64,000 nt of DNA from a virus. Within the stretch, counting starts at the first letter, position 1. Each line of letters begins with the position of its first letter. Of the stretch, positions 1 to 8,173 are shown piece after piece. The notes below the pieces were generated by a model. That model had not been told where the DNA came from. It made no database searches and worked only from the letters and a program-made list of their open reading frames with translations. The stretch is taken from positions 124,001-188,000 of the IMG/VR virus record IMGVR_UViG_3300024520_000049; one strand, written 5' to 3'. Position numbers and translations under genes: made by a program.

Positions 1-31
1 AACTGAACCAGCAGATAAGCAGGAGGAGGCT

Positions 32-601
32 GTGGACCCGTCCAAGCACTATTACCTGCTGTACAAAGACCCGGAGTCAGAAGAGGGTACGCGCAGCCGG
101 TTCCCGCTTAAGAACCTACCTTTCATTAAGCGTGAGCTTATGCGCGTCTGCAAGGAGAACACGGCGTTTGCGGGGCAGTCTGCGAAGCTGGTTACGTATA
201 TCCCGTTCACTTTGGAGGGGTCGACCAGCTTTAACGAGAGCGTGGTGGTTGAGGGTCCAGTATCCTATATCATTGAGTTCTTAGAGAAGCACACGATGCC
301 GGCAGACCAGGCAATGCAGGCATTCGCGCGATTCGTCGCGTCCATGGCGGAGCAGTCGGATCTGAAGATCGCCAGCGTCATCTGTGTGCTGGACGACCCG
401 GAGGTCGGGCTCACGCCTAAGTCCTTCACGATACCCTTCAACGGCGCCGGCAAAGAGGCGCTGATGTGCTTCAATAACGCGGCGCATGTACATCTGGAGA
501 AGTTCGAGGCGGACTGTCGGGAGAAAGGTCATGATCTCCGCCGGCAGCCGGGAGACGATATCATCCGCCCCGGTGACGGGCTATACCGAGGGCCTACATG
601 A
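32..601 (+). CDS. hypothetical protein, 189 aa
   Basis: I do not recognise this protein. The GTG at 32 is preceded by AGGAGGAGG at 21-29, a strong ribosome site, which decides the start. The product looks soluble, with scattered single cysteines, no signal peptide and no membrane segment. It opens a tightly packed run to 4226 in which successive genes abut or overlap, so it is probably co-transcribed with the glycosyltransferase-like gene downstream. Confidence 0.75.
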   Translation: MDPSKHYYLLYKDPESEEGTRSRFPLKNLPFIKRELMRVCKENTAFAGQSAKLVTYIPFTLEGSTSFNESVVVEGPVSYIIEFLEKHTMPADQAMQAFARFVASMAEQSDLKIASVICVLDDPEVGLTPKSFTIPFNGAGKEALMCFNNAAHVHLEKFEADCREKGHDLRRQPGDDIIRPGDGLYRGPT

Positions 602-602
602 T

Positions 603-989
603 ATGCAGTATCTGGTGGCAATCCCCGGAGACGGGGCGTATGAGGAGGAAGCGCTCGAAGCTGGCGAACCCGTGGTTCCAGCATTCTGCATGGGCGCGTG
701 TAACCACTTCATTGGCGTTAAAGCTGATGGGCGGGTAAGCACAGCACGAGTTATGGAGTTCACTGAAGACCCAGATGAGCTCCTTAAATTGTTTTGCGCG
801 CAGTACCCTGGCCTACCTAAAAAAATGCTGGAAGACGTCCTGTTCAACGTAGTCAAAGTTGCGTCCGCATTGGATAAGCTCGACCGCTTCAGAGTGTTCG
901 TTCAACCTCACAGCGCTACACTGCAGTCAACCATTGATGAAGAACTCGTCCCGATCTGGGAGGATATGGATACTACCAAGTACTTATAA
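603..989 (+). CDS. hypothetical protein, 128 aa
   Basis: Unrecognised acidic protein beginning MQYLVAIPGDG. The frame stays open upstream to 486, but that part overlaps the previous gene and lacks a ribosome site. The ATG at 603 lies just after the preceding stop (599-601), with GAGGG at 588-592 upstream. Its TAA overlaps the next ATG (TAATG at 987-991). Confidence 0.7.
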   Translation: MQYLVAIPGDGAYEEEALEAGEPVVPAFCMGACNHFIGVKADGRVSTARVMEFTEDPDELLKLFCAQYPGLPKKMLEDVLFNVVKVASALDKLDRFRVFVQPHSATLQSTIDEELVPIWEDMDTTKYL

Positions 990-1954
990 TGTCGACGTTT
1001 AAGCGAAAGTTGATGTCCCGATCGAAGCCCCACCTGGTGCATGTGATGCCGAAGGTGGAGCTGAGCGGGCCGCTAATGTTCGTGCGGGATCTTGCCGTCC
1101 GCGCGCGGGAGTTCGACCATACGATCATCGGGTTCAACGCGGCCAAAGATGCCGACGAGGAGCTTGATAAGTTCTTAAGCGCTTATGGCGTTGACGTTTA
1201 CTATCTGAACAGTGTGAAGCTGAACAACGGGCACATCCGGAGAGTCGGAGGAACCCACGTGGTGTTCTACGATCTCTCCATGCGGCATCTGGACGGCAAG
1301 CGCCACCCCGGGGTGAACTACCCGTCGATGTATTATGCGTACAGCACGCGGGACCCGGAGGTGCGCACTGCTGTTACGGTTTACAGCCGTGAGGATGTTC
1401 ACGAACTGGAGCCTGACTTTGTGATCGCGCCTGGCGTGGCCAAAGGAGAATGCCAGAAGTATCACCAAAGCCGACGTGCGCTGCTCAAGGAGCGTCTGGG
1501 CGTGACCTTGCTGGCTGGCCGTAAAGACAAGTTCCATACGAAGCTTGCGGTACGCCTGATGTCGGCGCTGGACTCGAAGCACTGGGTGCTGATGCTCACA
1601 GAGTTCCCTGGCCAGGACCCATTCGGGCTTCTGGCTGCAAAAGAGGCAGCCATTGAGAAGAAGTTGCTGGCCCCATGTAAATTTCGGCCAGGCGTGGCGA
1701 CCTTCTATTTGAGCTACGCCACTGTTCACCTGTCAACCGGATGCCAACGCATCGACGCGGAGGCTGGCATGTTTAAGGTACCCATTGTAGACGGGCTACA
1801 ACCCATAGACGGGGTTCTGGAGGATATCGATAAGATCGTAACCGACCCGGACTTCCGCACCAAAGCAAGGAAAAGAAGTCAGCTCGCGGCCGATAGCTGT
1901 GACCTGAGGATGACCATTACCCACTATAAAAACATTATAAGGGCATGTGTATGA
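989..1954 (+). CDS. putative GT-B (GT4-like) glycosyltransferase
   Basis: Predicted nucleotide-sugar glycosyltransferase of 321 residues. The N-terminus (about residues 15-35, LVHVMPKVELSGPLMFVRDLA) resembles the opening strand and helix of GT4 enzymes. About residues 245-270 (HLSTGCQRIDAEAG...VPIVD) sit where GT4 enzymes carry the donor-binding E-x7-E region, although the canonical second Glu is not obvious. A C-terminal helix resembles the closing helix of GT-B folds. It overlaps the previous gene as TAATG. It may work with the glycan island at 52686-61547, but the acceptor is unknown. Fold assignment is by pattern only. Confidence 0.6.
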   Translation: MSTFKRKLMSRSKPHLVHVMPKVELSGPLMFVRDLAVRAREFDHTIIGFNAAKDADEELDKFLSAYGVDVYYLNSVKLNNGHIRRVGGTHVVFYDLSMRHLDGKRHPGVNYPSMYYAYSTRDPEVRTAVTVYSREDVHELEPDFVIAPGVAKGECQKYHQSRRALLKERLGVTLLAGRKDKFHTKLAVRLMSALDSKHWVLMLTEFPGQDPFGLLAAKEAAIEKKLLAPCKFRPGVATFYLSYATVHLSTGCQRIDAEAGMFKVPIVDGLQPIDGVLEDIDKIVTDPDFRTKARKRSQLAADSCDLRMTITHYKNIIRACV

Positions 1955-2313
1955 CAGTAAAATTTCGCTTGATGCTGGAGATCGATGATCAGCCCAGCAC
2001 AACAACAGCGGATGAAGTGCTCACCCCTCGGGTGCCGAGGATCGTAGCCATTGAGCCTGATGACAAACCAAACATCATCTCTAAATGGCTTAAGCGGGTG
2101 GTTCCCGCGCGCAGGAAAAAGCGTAAACAGCTTGTACCTGTACCGTGCGACACTATGGCGCGCACGGCGTTAATTATGGAGATACCGAGAAAGGTGTCAC
2201 AAGAACTGGCTCATGCCTTGTATGGTATGGACCCCAATGCATGCGAAGACCTGGAGTATGTAGTCAGGCCGCCGCGTGTTGTTAAGAAACAAGAGGGTGT
2301 GCGGACTGTATGA
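1951..2313 (+). CDS. hypothetical protein with basic patch, 120 aa
   Basis: Unrecognised. The ATG at 1951 overlaps the preceding TGA as ATGA; an in-frame ATG at 1945 is an alternative. Residues near 48-60 are strongly basic (KRVVPARRKKRKQ), which could bind nucleic acid. Ends ATGA-overlapped with the next gene. Confidence 0.65.
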   Translation: MTVKFRLMLEIDDQPSTTTADEVLTPRVPRIVAIEPDDKPNIISKWLKRVVPARRKKRKQLVPVPCDTMARTALIMEIPRKVSQELAHALYGMDPNACEDLEYVVRPPRVVKKQEGVRTV

Positions 2314-3026
2314 TCCGGGCCTCTTCTGATCGTAAAACACAAGCATATCCCGCGCAGCGCAACACGTTCGGCACTCTTCCAGGATTACCTGGGGAGGGGG
2401 GCACATGCCCCGGAGCGACGACAGGCGCTGGTGGATGCAGCCATGTGTGGAAAGGAAGAAAGACAAAAGTATGTTACGTAGACAAATTGATAAGAGCCTA
2501 CAAAGGCGTGAAGGGTGTATTACAGCATAACACTGAAGAACTTACGAAAGCAACACACGACGAAAAAGTAGCTCTGTTTATTACAGAGTTCCTGCGATTT
2601 TATGACGAGGAGAAAAGGCGAGAGAAAAGCGACGCGTTCTGGTATCGACTACATTGGAGCGGTGACGTTCCCGACGAGGAGTACGCCTGGGCCTTGAAAG
2701 AGGCCATGGAGGCGTGCCCTTTTATAAAGTTCTGGGGGTACACCCGATCGTTGTTCAGCGTGCCTATACTTGCGGGCACAAAGAACCTCCGCTGGTACAT
2801 ATCAGCGGATGCGACCAACGTGGAGGAGTCCTGGGAACTGTATCAGAAATACTTGATGGATCCGGAAGTGAACAACATCCACTTCTGCTATCTGGGCAAA
2901 GAAAGGCCAAAAGAGCTTAAGCTCGCAACGTGCCCTGTAGACGCAGGCAGGCTGGACTTGGAGGGCGGATGCCACAAGTGCCAGCTGTGTTTTAAGGGCG
3001 CACGTATCTTCTTTCCGGAGAAGTAA
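2310..3026 (+). CDS. GP88-like phage protein
   Basis: A 238-residue protein resembling the phage 'gene product 88' family. Seen: an N-terminal CPGAT ... C ... VCYVDK segment (about residues 33-58), a central HWSGDVPDEEYAWAL followed by KFWGYTRSL (about 112-145), and a cysteine-rich C-terminus (CPVDAG...GCHKCQLCFKG, about 208-232). This order of Cys-rich start, WxSGD, YT+S and Cys-rich end fits that family, whose function is not established. The cysteines suggest metal or Fe-S binding. Start overlaps the previous stop as ATGA. Confidence 0.65.
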   Translation: MIRASSDRKTQAYPAQRNTFGTLPGLPGEGGTCPGATTGAGGCSHVWKGRKTKVCYVDKLIRAYKGVKGVLQHNTEELTKATHDEKVALFITEFLRFYDEEKRREKSDAFWYRLHWSGDVPDEEYAWALKEAMEACPFIKFWGYTRSLFSVPILAGTKNLRWYISADATNVEESWELYQKYLMDPEVNNIHFCYLGKERPKELKLATCPVDAGRLDLEGGCHKCQLCFKGARIFFPEK

Positions 3027-3391
3027 TGAAGAAACGACGAACAGACGTGTCCGAACGGGACACGTACATCATACTAAAGCTGCTGGCCGCGGGGCGCGAA
3101 AGTGTCACGCGGATCGGCAGCCAGTGGTTGGCGGATAGCGGCAGCAAAGCCGCGAACCTCCGCCACCGCGCCTCAGGGTGGGCTGGCTACCGCTGCCGGA
3201 GCCTGGCCAACACGGGGTTGGTCCGGCGGGTGGAGGTAACGGCCCGGCGGGGGCAATCAGAGTGGGTTTATTATGAACTGACAGGAGAGGGCCGGCAGCT
3301 GCTCAGGGTCTTGGACGATGGGAAAGAACTTTGCAAAGTGCGGGGAAAGTACCAACTTACGAATAAGGTGGAACACGATGATCTTGATTAA
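3026..3391 (+). CDS. small winged-helix-like protein, 121 aa
   Basis: Basic protein with a predicted helix-turn-helix-like layout. Helices cover residues 8-50. The pair VRRVEVTARRGQSEWVYYELTGEG (quoted in part: about residues 75-97) has the shape of a winged-helix wing followed by a recognition-domain end, as in MarR/PadR-type regulators. No family is certain. TAATG overlap with the upstream gene, 14-base overlap with the downstream one. Confidence 0.55.
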   Translation: MKKRRTDVSERDTYIILKLLAAGRESVTRIGSQWLADSGSKAANLRHRASGWAGYRCRSLANTGLVRRVEVTARRGQSEWVYYELTGEGRQLLRVLDDGKELCKVRGKYQLTNKVEHDDLD

Positions 3392-4226
3392 CGGAGCTGG
3401 CAGGACACTGGAGAAACTGGTGCATCTTGACGGTATATTTGACGGCGGTACGATCATCCTCATGGGCGGCGCGCCAACGATCAAACACCAGCCGCTGGAC
3501 CTGCTGGCGCAGCGTGGCGTGGTGACGGCGGCGATCAACAACGCTGGTATCCACTTCCGCCCGACTCTGTGGTTTATAGGGGATAACCCTGAGGGCTTTG
3601 AGCCTCAGCTGCTTATGGACGCAGGTATTATGAAGTTCATACCGCACTGCTTCGCCGGCAACACCGCGCAGGGTAGGAAGTTGACTGACATACCGAACGC
3701 CTACTTCTACGTCCAGACAAAGGACGCGGAGCTGGGCGAGTTCCTGAGCAAGCCGCGTGAGGTGCCGTGGTTCTTTAACACGTTGTTCGCCTCGCTCCAC
3801 ATCCTCTACCGCCTCGGGTTTAAGCGTATTATACTGGGAGGGTCTGACTTCGAGCCAAGCCCGGACCAGATGTACGCACACGATACCAAGCTTAGCCCCG
3901 AGGAGCGTGACATGAATGTACGCCTGTACCAGCGTCTGGTTGGGGAGCTGATTGCGTGCAAGGGCGTTTTTGAGCAGGCCGGCGTGGAGCTGTTTGACTG
4001 CTCAGTGAAGTCTAAACTGGGCAGCACCTATCCGGTGATCTCCATGGAGGAGGCTGTCGATATGTGCCTGGATGGGTTCCCGCGAGAGATGGTTGATACA
4101 ACTACGCTGAAGCATGGCACCCGTTTCGCCTCAGCAGACTGGCGCAAAAAGATGAAACTAGCACCCCTTGATGAGTATGAAGAGCTTGAGGATAACCAGG
4201 AGAAAGCCTGGGATTCTGTGCTCTAA
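3378..4226 (+). CDS. MptE/DUF115-like Rossmann protein (sialyltransferase-like fold)
   Basis: A 282-residue protein with an N-terminal GGTIILMGGAPTIKHQPLDLL segment shape (about residues 22-42), similar to the GxGPSL loop of DUF115/MptE-like and CST-type sialyltransferase proteins. It is followed by WFIGDNPEGF (about 65) and KRIILGGSDFE (about 150). Such proteins are often found in surface-glycan loci and may transfer phosphosugar-type groups. The ATG at 3378 is preferred over an open frame back to 3318 because AAGGTGG lies upstream and MILINGAGR is a plausible N-terminus. Last gene of the first coupled run. Confidence 0.55.
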   Translation: MILINGAGRTLEKLVHLDGIFDGGTIILMGGAPTIKHQPLDLLAQRGVVTAAINNAGIHFRPTLWFIGDNPEGFEPQLLMDAGIMKFIPHCFAGNTAQGRKLTDIPNAYFYVQTKDAELGEFLSKPREVPWFFNTLFASLHILYRLGFKRIILGGSDFEPSPDQMYAHDTKLSPEERDMNVRLYQRLVGELIACKGVFEQAGVELFDCSVKSKLGSTYPVISMEEAVDMCLDGFPREMVDTTTLKHGTRFASADWRKKMKLAPLDEYEELEDNQEKAWDSVL

Positions 4227-4327
4227 ATAACAGGGTATTTAATGTTATAAGTATATAGTAGTAGATACTATATGTATCATTACTATTCACTTGTTAACTA
4301 CCCAAACTCAACATAGGAGAAGAGACC
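4227..4327 (+). promoter_or_regulatory. intergenic element with inverted repeat and shared AT-rich motif
   Basis: This A+T-rich gap contains GTTATAAGTATATAG at 4244-4258 followed by GATAC at 4263-4267. Nearly the same motif occurs upstream of 50738 (50664-50678, GATAC at 50887-type spacing: 50687-50691). An inverted repeat ATATAGTA (4253-4260)/TACTATAT (4266-4273) overlaps it. The gap separates a coupled gene run from the next gene, as expected of a promoter or operator. No -35 box is clear. Confidence 0.4.
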
Positions 4328-5221
4328 ATGGGCAACGAAACAAACACACAAGAAGAAACAGCATCGACCTCTGAAAAGAAATCCCCACTGGTGAAGCGTG
4401 CAGCCGCGCGTTCCGTACAGGGGGCTATTCTGCTCGGGGGCTTCGGTGTGGTGACACCTCTGGAGATCACCAAAGACGTTCTGCGCCTCGGCGCTTACGG
4501 ACTTGGCGGTCTTTCTCTGATCCTTAAGAAGGGGTCCGACGGTCTCCACCTGGGGGCTGATATCGTTAAGAATACGCAAACCCGCGTCGACCATAAGGTT
4601 GGAGCACTCTTCGGCCAAGTCGGGGAGTGGGGTGGTGTGGGACTGACGAGAGAGGAACGTCACGAGCAGGAGCAGGCCTTCTTGGTTGAGCTCAATGCAT
4701 CGAAGAAGCTCCTGAAAGAGCTGGATGCTGTGCACGCAATGGATCGTGGAGACGCCCCGATGGACTTCCCACGCATTAACGCGTTCTACGCGGACATCGC
4801 GGAGCTGCGCAAGCAAGCAGCTGGCGTGGCTCCCTCGGAGCCCGCTGCGCCAAGCGTTGCGGACGTTGCTAAAACACAAGCGGCTGACGTGGCGAAGACG
4901 GCTGATACGCAGGAGATGACAGGCACCAAGGCCTGCCCGCACTGCGGCAAGGCGGTTACAGCTCCCGAGTACAGCGCGCATGTTGAAATGCACGCGACCC
5001 GGCTCGCTCTCGTCTACTCAGGCGAGGGTGTCACAGCCAATATAGACGCCGTCTATAAGAAGCTGAAAGATCAGGGTACGGCGGGTACGCGCGAAGCGCT
5101 GCGCAAGGTTGCAAAACCGATCGTGGCGTTGATGAAGAAAGCGAAAGATGCTACCATAGATCCGGGTGTGGCGATGCCCAACAACCCAGGTTCGGTAATC
5201 AATCCTAACCCCGCCACATAG
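4328..5221 (+). CDS. hypothetical protein with membrane-like segment and C2H2 finger
   Basis: A 297-residue protein. Residues 30-68 are rich in Gly and hydrophobics (GAILLGGFGVV...GLGGLSLIL) and could lie in a membrane. Residues 160-200 are Ala/Pro-rich linker with AADVAKT-type repeats. C203-x2-C206 ... H218-x3-H222 make a classic C2H2 zinc finger, followed by a basic helical tail and a Pro/Asn-rich end. GGAG at 4316-4319 serves the ATG. Function unknown. Confidence 0.7.
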   Translation: MGNETNTQEETASTSEKKSPLVKRAAARSVQGAILLGGFGVVTPLEITKDVLRLGAYGLGGLSLILKKGSDGLHLGADIVKNTQTRVDHKVGALFGQVGEWGGVGLTREERHEQEQAFLVELNASKKLLKELDAVHAMDRGDAPMDFPRINAFYADIAELRKQAAGVAPSEPAAPSVADVAKTQAADVAKTADTQEMTGTKACPHCGKAVTAPEYSAHVEMHATRLALVYSGEGVTANIDAVYKKLKDQGTAGTREALRKVAKPIVALMKKAKDATIDPGVAMPNNPGSVINPNPAT

Positions 5222-5263
5222 GCGGAGTTGGGGTGGCGGGGTCAGACATTTGTCTGATCCCGC
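5209..5263 (+). terminator. two mutually exclusive hairpins after gene 4328-5221
   Basis: CCCCGCCAC (5209-5217) can pair with GTGGCGGGG (5233-5241). The same 3' arm can instead start a 13-bp stem, 5236-5248 with 5251-5263 (GCGGGGTCAGACA/TGTCTGATCCCGC, one G-T pair). Only a short TTTT (5271-5274) follows, so the element could be a terminator or an attenuator. Confidence 0.5.
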
Positions 5264-5290
5264 TACGAACTTTTAGATATCGGAGGTAGA

Positions 5291-5626
5291 ATGGCATTCC
5301 AATCTAAGGTATACTTAGTTACGCTGCCGGCAATTATGGCGCCGATGCGGCCGTTCACTTCACTGCTGAAGGCCGCGTTGTTCATCGCTAAACATGAGCG
5401 CTACCTGCCGGGGTGGAAATTATATGTGGGGCAGCCGGACGACGCGGCGGGCCTGCAGGAGATGACAGCGCAGGCTGAGCCCATGATAGCCCACCTGCAG
5501 CACCACATTCCGACGTGCGGGGAGGAGTTCATCTCCTCTGAGTACCGCGTAACGGATGATCCGGACCATAAGAGGTTCAAACACCTGAGGTTAGAACGAT
5601 GCAGGAAGGTAACAACACGCACCTGA
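5291..5626 (+). CDS. hypothetical protein, 111 aa
   Basis: Unrecognised basic protein with an amphipathic N-terminal half (about residues 5-35). CGGAGGT at 5281-5287 serves the ATG. The 3' end overlaps the next ORF by 28 bases. Confidence 0.6.
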   Translation: MAFQSKVYLVTLPAIMAPMRPFTSLLKAALFIAKHERYLPGWKLYVGQPDDAAGLQEMTAQAEPMIAHLQHHIPTCGEEFISSEYRVTDDPDHKRFKHLRLERCRKVTTRT

Positions 5627-5868
5627 TCAAATCCAAAAACGCGCAGCGTAAGCACTCCGATGGGGGCGCATACCGTGAGAACATCTCGCGTATTTTTGGT
5701 GAGAAGAAGGTAGTAGGCACAGCCAAGCTGAAGCCCAAAAACAACCAGACCAGCGTGGTTACATGCCGGTCGGCGAATAAGCACGGGGAAGACAATGACA
5801 GCTACAGGAGCGGACATGAGCGAATCTTTGGTAATAAGACCGCAGAGCCCGAATCTCCCGCTGGATAA
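5599..5868 (+). CDS. hypothetical small basic protein, 89 aa
   Basis: Polar, Lys/Asn-rich protein with no hydrophobic core visible. GAGG at 5586-5589 precedes the ATG. It overlaps both neighbours (28 and 53 bases), so it is less certain than they are. Confidence 0.45.
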   Translation: MQEGNNTHLIKSKNAQRKHSDGGAYRENISRIFGEKKVVGTAKLKPKNNQTSVVTCRSANKHGEDNDSYRSGHERIFGNKTAEPESPAG

Positions 5869-6193
5869 TCCTGCCTTCGTGGAGCTTATGACAGACGCCA
5901 TTGTACTCGACCCTGAGTACCTGGACGCCGCGATCATAGGCCACGACACAAACGAAGATGGGGAGATCATCTTTGTATATAGCTATGAGAAGCTCACCGA
6001 AGCTTTCCGCAACGCCGAAGAAGGGTGGAATGACCTTGACGCGATGGAGTGGGTAGACTTCAACACTGTAAGAGCCCTCCCCTACATGGGGGATCGGGCG
6101 CCGATAATTAAATACGAACTCGAAGATGAGGAAAACAAAGATGAACGAGAAGAATTGGAGGTTCCACGGAACCATCGGGGAGGTACTCCCTAA
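5816..6193 (+). CDS. hypothetical acidic protein, 125 aa
   Basis: Acidic protein of unknown function beginning MSESLVIRPQSP. AGGAG at 5806-5810 favours the ATG at 5816 over the in-frame ATG at 5795. The last 17 codons overlap the antirepressor gene. Confidence 0.6.
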   Translation: MSESLVIRPQSPNLPLDNPAFVELMTDAIVLDPEYLDAAIIGHDTNEDGEIIFVYSYEKLTEAFRNAEEGWNDLDAMEWVDFNTVRALPYMGDRAPIIKYELEDEENKDEREELEVPRNHRGGTP

Positions 6194-7658
6194 GCTGAAA
6201 AGTGGCTACCGCGGGGTAGCAGTGCTCATTGACCCAGCCAAGAGCAGAGCGGCAGTTACCGGCAGTGGCTGTATTAGAACAACCCTTCCTGGCCTGTTGC
6301 AGAATATGAAGGGGCTTAAACGGCGGTTGGATCTGAAGCAGATACAGGAACGCTACCCAGAGCTACTCCTGATGGTCACGCACAAAATCGGAAAGAAGGC
6401 TACGTTCCCACGCCGGCACGAAGTCTCCAGCTGGCTGGGTCTGGCGAAAAAGGCCCCGATCGGGAAGATAGCGCTGGGGGAGGACAACTTCCCATCTGCC
6501 CCTGAACCGGCACCCCAGCCCGAGCTGGGCCTACCCCCCTCAGAGCCTGAGGTTGTTGATCCGCCAAACGCGCAAAGGGCCGCGGACCCAGGAGCTCTCT
6601 CCCTCGTCTGCCCCGAAGATATCGCGCAGGGGCGTGTGATCCGCGCTTTCTCTGAAACAGGCTCAACGGGGGACACGTTCTTCGTCGCGCACGATGTCGC
6701 TGATATCCTGGGCTACCGTGACAGCCAGAACTTGGTTCGACTCCTCAAGAATGAGGATACAAGAGATGGTCTACGCCCTCACTTAGTGAGGGTGAAGGAT
6801 CGAGTGATCGAATCCCCTTGCCTGAGCTTCCCCTGTTTAGTTCTAGCCATGTTTCGATCGGACAAGCCTCTGGCCGTCAAATTCCGGGGCTGGGTGGCGC
6901 ACGATGTCATGGATCAGATCCGCCGGACGGGTTCTTTTTCGGCCGGTGGTGGGCATGCAGAGGTAGTTGGGTCTGATGAGCGGTGGAGGCTTTTTGAGGC
7001 TTCGGGAGCCCGCCAGGATCGCATGCTTGAGGCGCAGATGGCTCAGATGTCGATGTTGCAGTCACTCGTCAGCACCATGGCCGACATGCAGAAGGGCTTC
7101 GGCCACAAAGCGTCGCAGCCAGAGTCGGCGGGTTACTCCCGGGCACAAACTGCGGTCATCGGGCTGCTTGAGCCCCCTCGCGTCCCGATGAAGGAGTTCC
7201 CTTCGGACGCGTATCTCGTTGCAACCAAGGTGTCTGGGCAGCTGATCACGGACATCGCTCACCCCAATGCGCCACTAGGCACACGCACCACGCTGCTGGA
7301 CTTGTTCCCGTTACGGAATGAAGCTGCGGAGATTCTCTTCATCCTTCTAGAGCGGTGGGGTGTGGTTGTTCGACATGAGCAGGGCAGCGATGAGCCGCAT
7401 CTGACGGTTGACGCTACATGGCAGGAGTACGAGATCTTGGTGCCGGCATTCCGGAATACCTATATGAAAGACGGCAGCAAAGTGCTGCATAGCGACGGTT
7501 CTGACGCGTTCCGCTCTATGTTGGTATTCCATCCAGAAGAGGCGGTTAAGCGTCTTCAGCGTCACTTCACAAAGCTGCGGGACTCCAAGCAGCTTGAGCA
7601 GGAACTTGCTGCGGCTGTCTCACTCCGAAGCGCCCGCCGCCAGAAAAAGAAGGCGTAG
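6141..7658 (+). CDS. BRO-N domain antirepressor-like protein
   Basis: A 505-residue protein. Residues about 160-260 form a BRO-N/phage antirepressor domain: VIRAFSETG ... FFVAHDVADILGYRD ... LVRLLKNEDT ... SFPCLVLAMFRSDKPLAVKFRGWVAHDV. BRO-N domains bind DNA in phage and baculovirus regulators. The first 110 residues are a basic, unrecognised domain joined by a Pro-rich linker (about 118-145). The C-terminal 250 residues include a helical region and a Lys-rich tail; this is where other antirepressors carry KilA-C/ANT-type domains, but I cannot match one. The ATG at 6141 (GAGG 8 bases upstream) is preferred to 6126. A terminator follows directly. Confidence 0.8.
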   Translation: MNEKNWRFHGTIGEVLPKLKSGYRGVAVLIDPAKSRAAVTGSGCIRTTLPGLLQNMKGLKRRLDLKQIQERYPELLLMVTHKIGKKATFPRRHEVSSWLGLAKKAPIGKIALGEDNFPSAPEPAPQPELGLPPSEPEVVDPPNAQRAADPGALSLVCPEDIAQGRVIRAFSETGSTGDTFFVAHDVADILGYRDSQNLVRLLKNEDTRDGLRPHLVRVKDRVIESPCLSFPCLVLAMFRSDKPLAVKFRGWVAHDVMDQIRRTGSFSAGGGHAEVVGSDERWRLFEASGARQDRMLEAQMAQMSMLQSLVSTMADMQKGFGHKASQPESAGYSRAQTAVIGLLEPPRVPMKEFPSDAYLVATKVSGQLITDIAHPNAPLGTRTTLLDLFPLRNEAAEILFILLERWGVVVRHEQGSDEPHLTVDATWQEYEILVPAFRNTYMKDGSKVLHSDGSDAFRSMLVFHPEEAVKRLQRHFTKLRDSKQLEQELAAAVSLRSARRQKKKA

Positions 7659-7679
7659 GCCGCACAAACACACAACCAA

Positions 7680-7729
7680 CCCCCATTCATGTTCAGGAAA
7701 ATATTCTTGTTCACGAATGGGGGTTTTTT
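7680..7729 (+). terminator. rho-independent terminator
   Basis: CCCCCATTC (7680-7688) pairs with GAATGGGGG (7715-7723), followed by six T (7724-7729). It ends the antirepressor transcript. Confidence 0.85.
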
Positions 7730-7743
7730 ATTGGGGGTAAATC

Positions 7744-8082
7744 ATGAGTGCAGATCTTTGGGTTCTGCTTCTCGCTGCCATGATTCAGGTGGAATCTGGG
7801 GGCATATCACAGATCAATCACCAGGAGCAGGCCTACGGCGTATTGCAGATACGCCAGGGAGCTCTTGATGATGTCAATCAGTCCTGCGGTACTCGTATCA
7901 CTCTGCAGGACTGTCTCCGTAACGAAACCATAAGTCGTTGGGTCTGCGTACAATACGCACGACGTTACGGCGCACAAACAATGGAAGGGATTGCAAGGAC
8001 GCATAACGGAGGGCCGGCAGGCCCTTCGAAGGTTTCTACCCGGGCCTATTGGAACAGGGTAAAGCGGGAGCTGCGGAAGTAG
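7744..8082 (+). CDS. lysozyme/SLT-fold endolysin-like protein
   Basis: A 112-residue protein with the pattern of small lytic transglycosylases. Glu17 in IQVESGG is the expected catalytic acid, YGVLQIRQ (31-38) is the second conserved motif, and GIARTHNGGPAG (about 82-93) is the third. Expected to cleave the MurNAc-GlcNAc bonds of peptidoglycan. Residues 5-14 are hydrophobic but too short and too close to the active Glu to be a cleavable signal. GGGGG at 7733-7737 lies upstream of the ATG. It stands alone between terminator 7680-7729 and the next gene, with no holin recognisable next to it. Confidence 0.75.
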   Translation: MSADLWVLLLAAMIQVESGGISQINHQEQAYGVLQIRQGALDDVNQSCGTRITLQDCLRNETISRWVCVQYARRYGAQTMEGIARTHNGGPAGPSKVSTRAYWNRVKRELRK

Positions 8083-8173
8083 CTCATAGTGCCCGCTTCA
8101 AAACCGCGGAAGCGCGGGATACGAATGGGGTTTACAATGAAGACGAGAAGAACTGACAAGGGACAAAAGGGGC

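Noticed and set aside
7744-7790. Signal peptide on the endolysin-like protein
   Set aside because: The hydrophobic run is part of the catalytic-helix region and Glu17 follows directly; cleavage would remove the active site.
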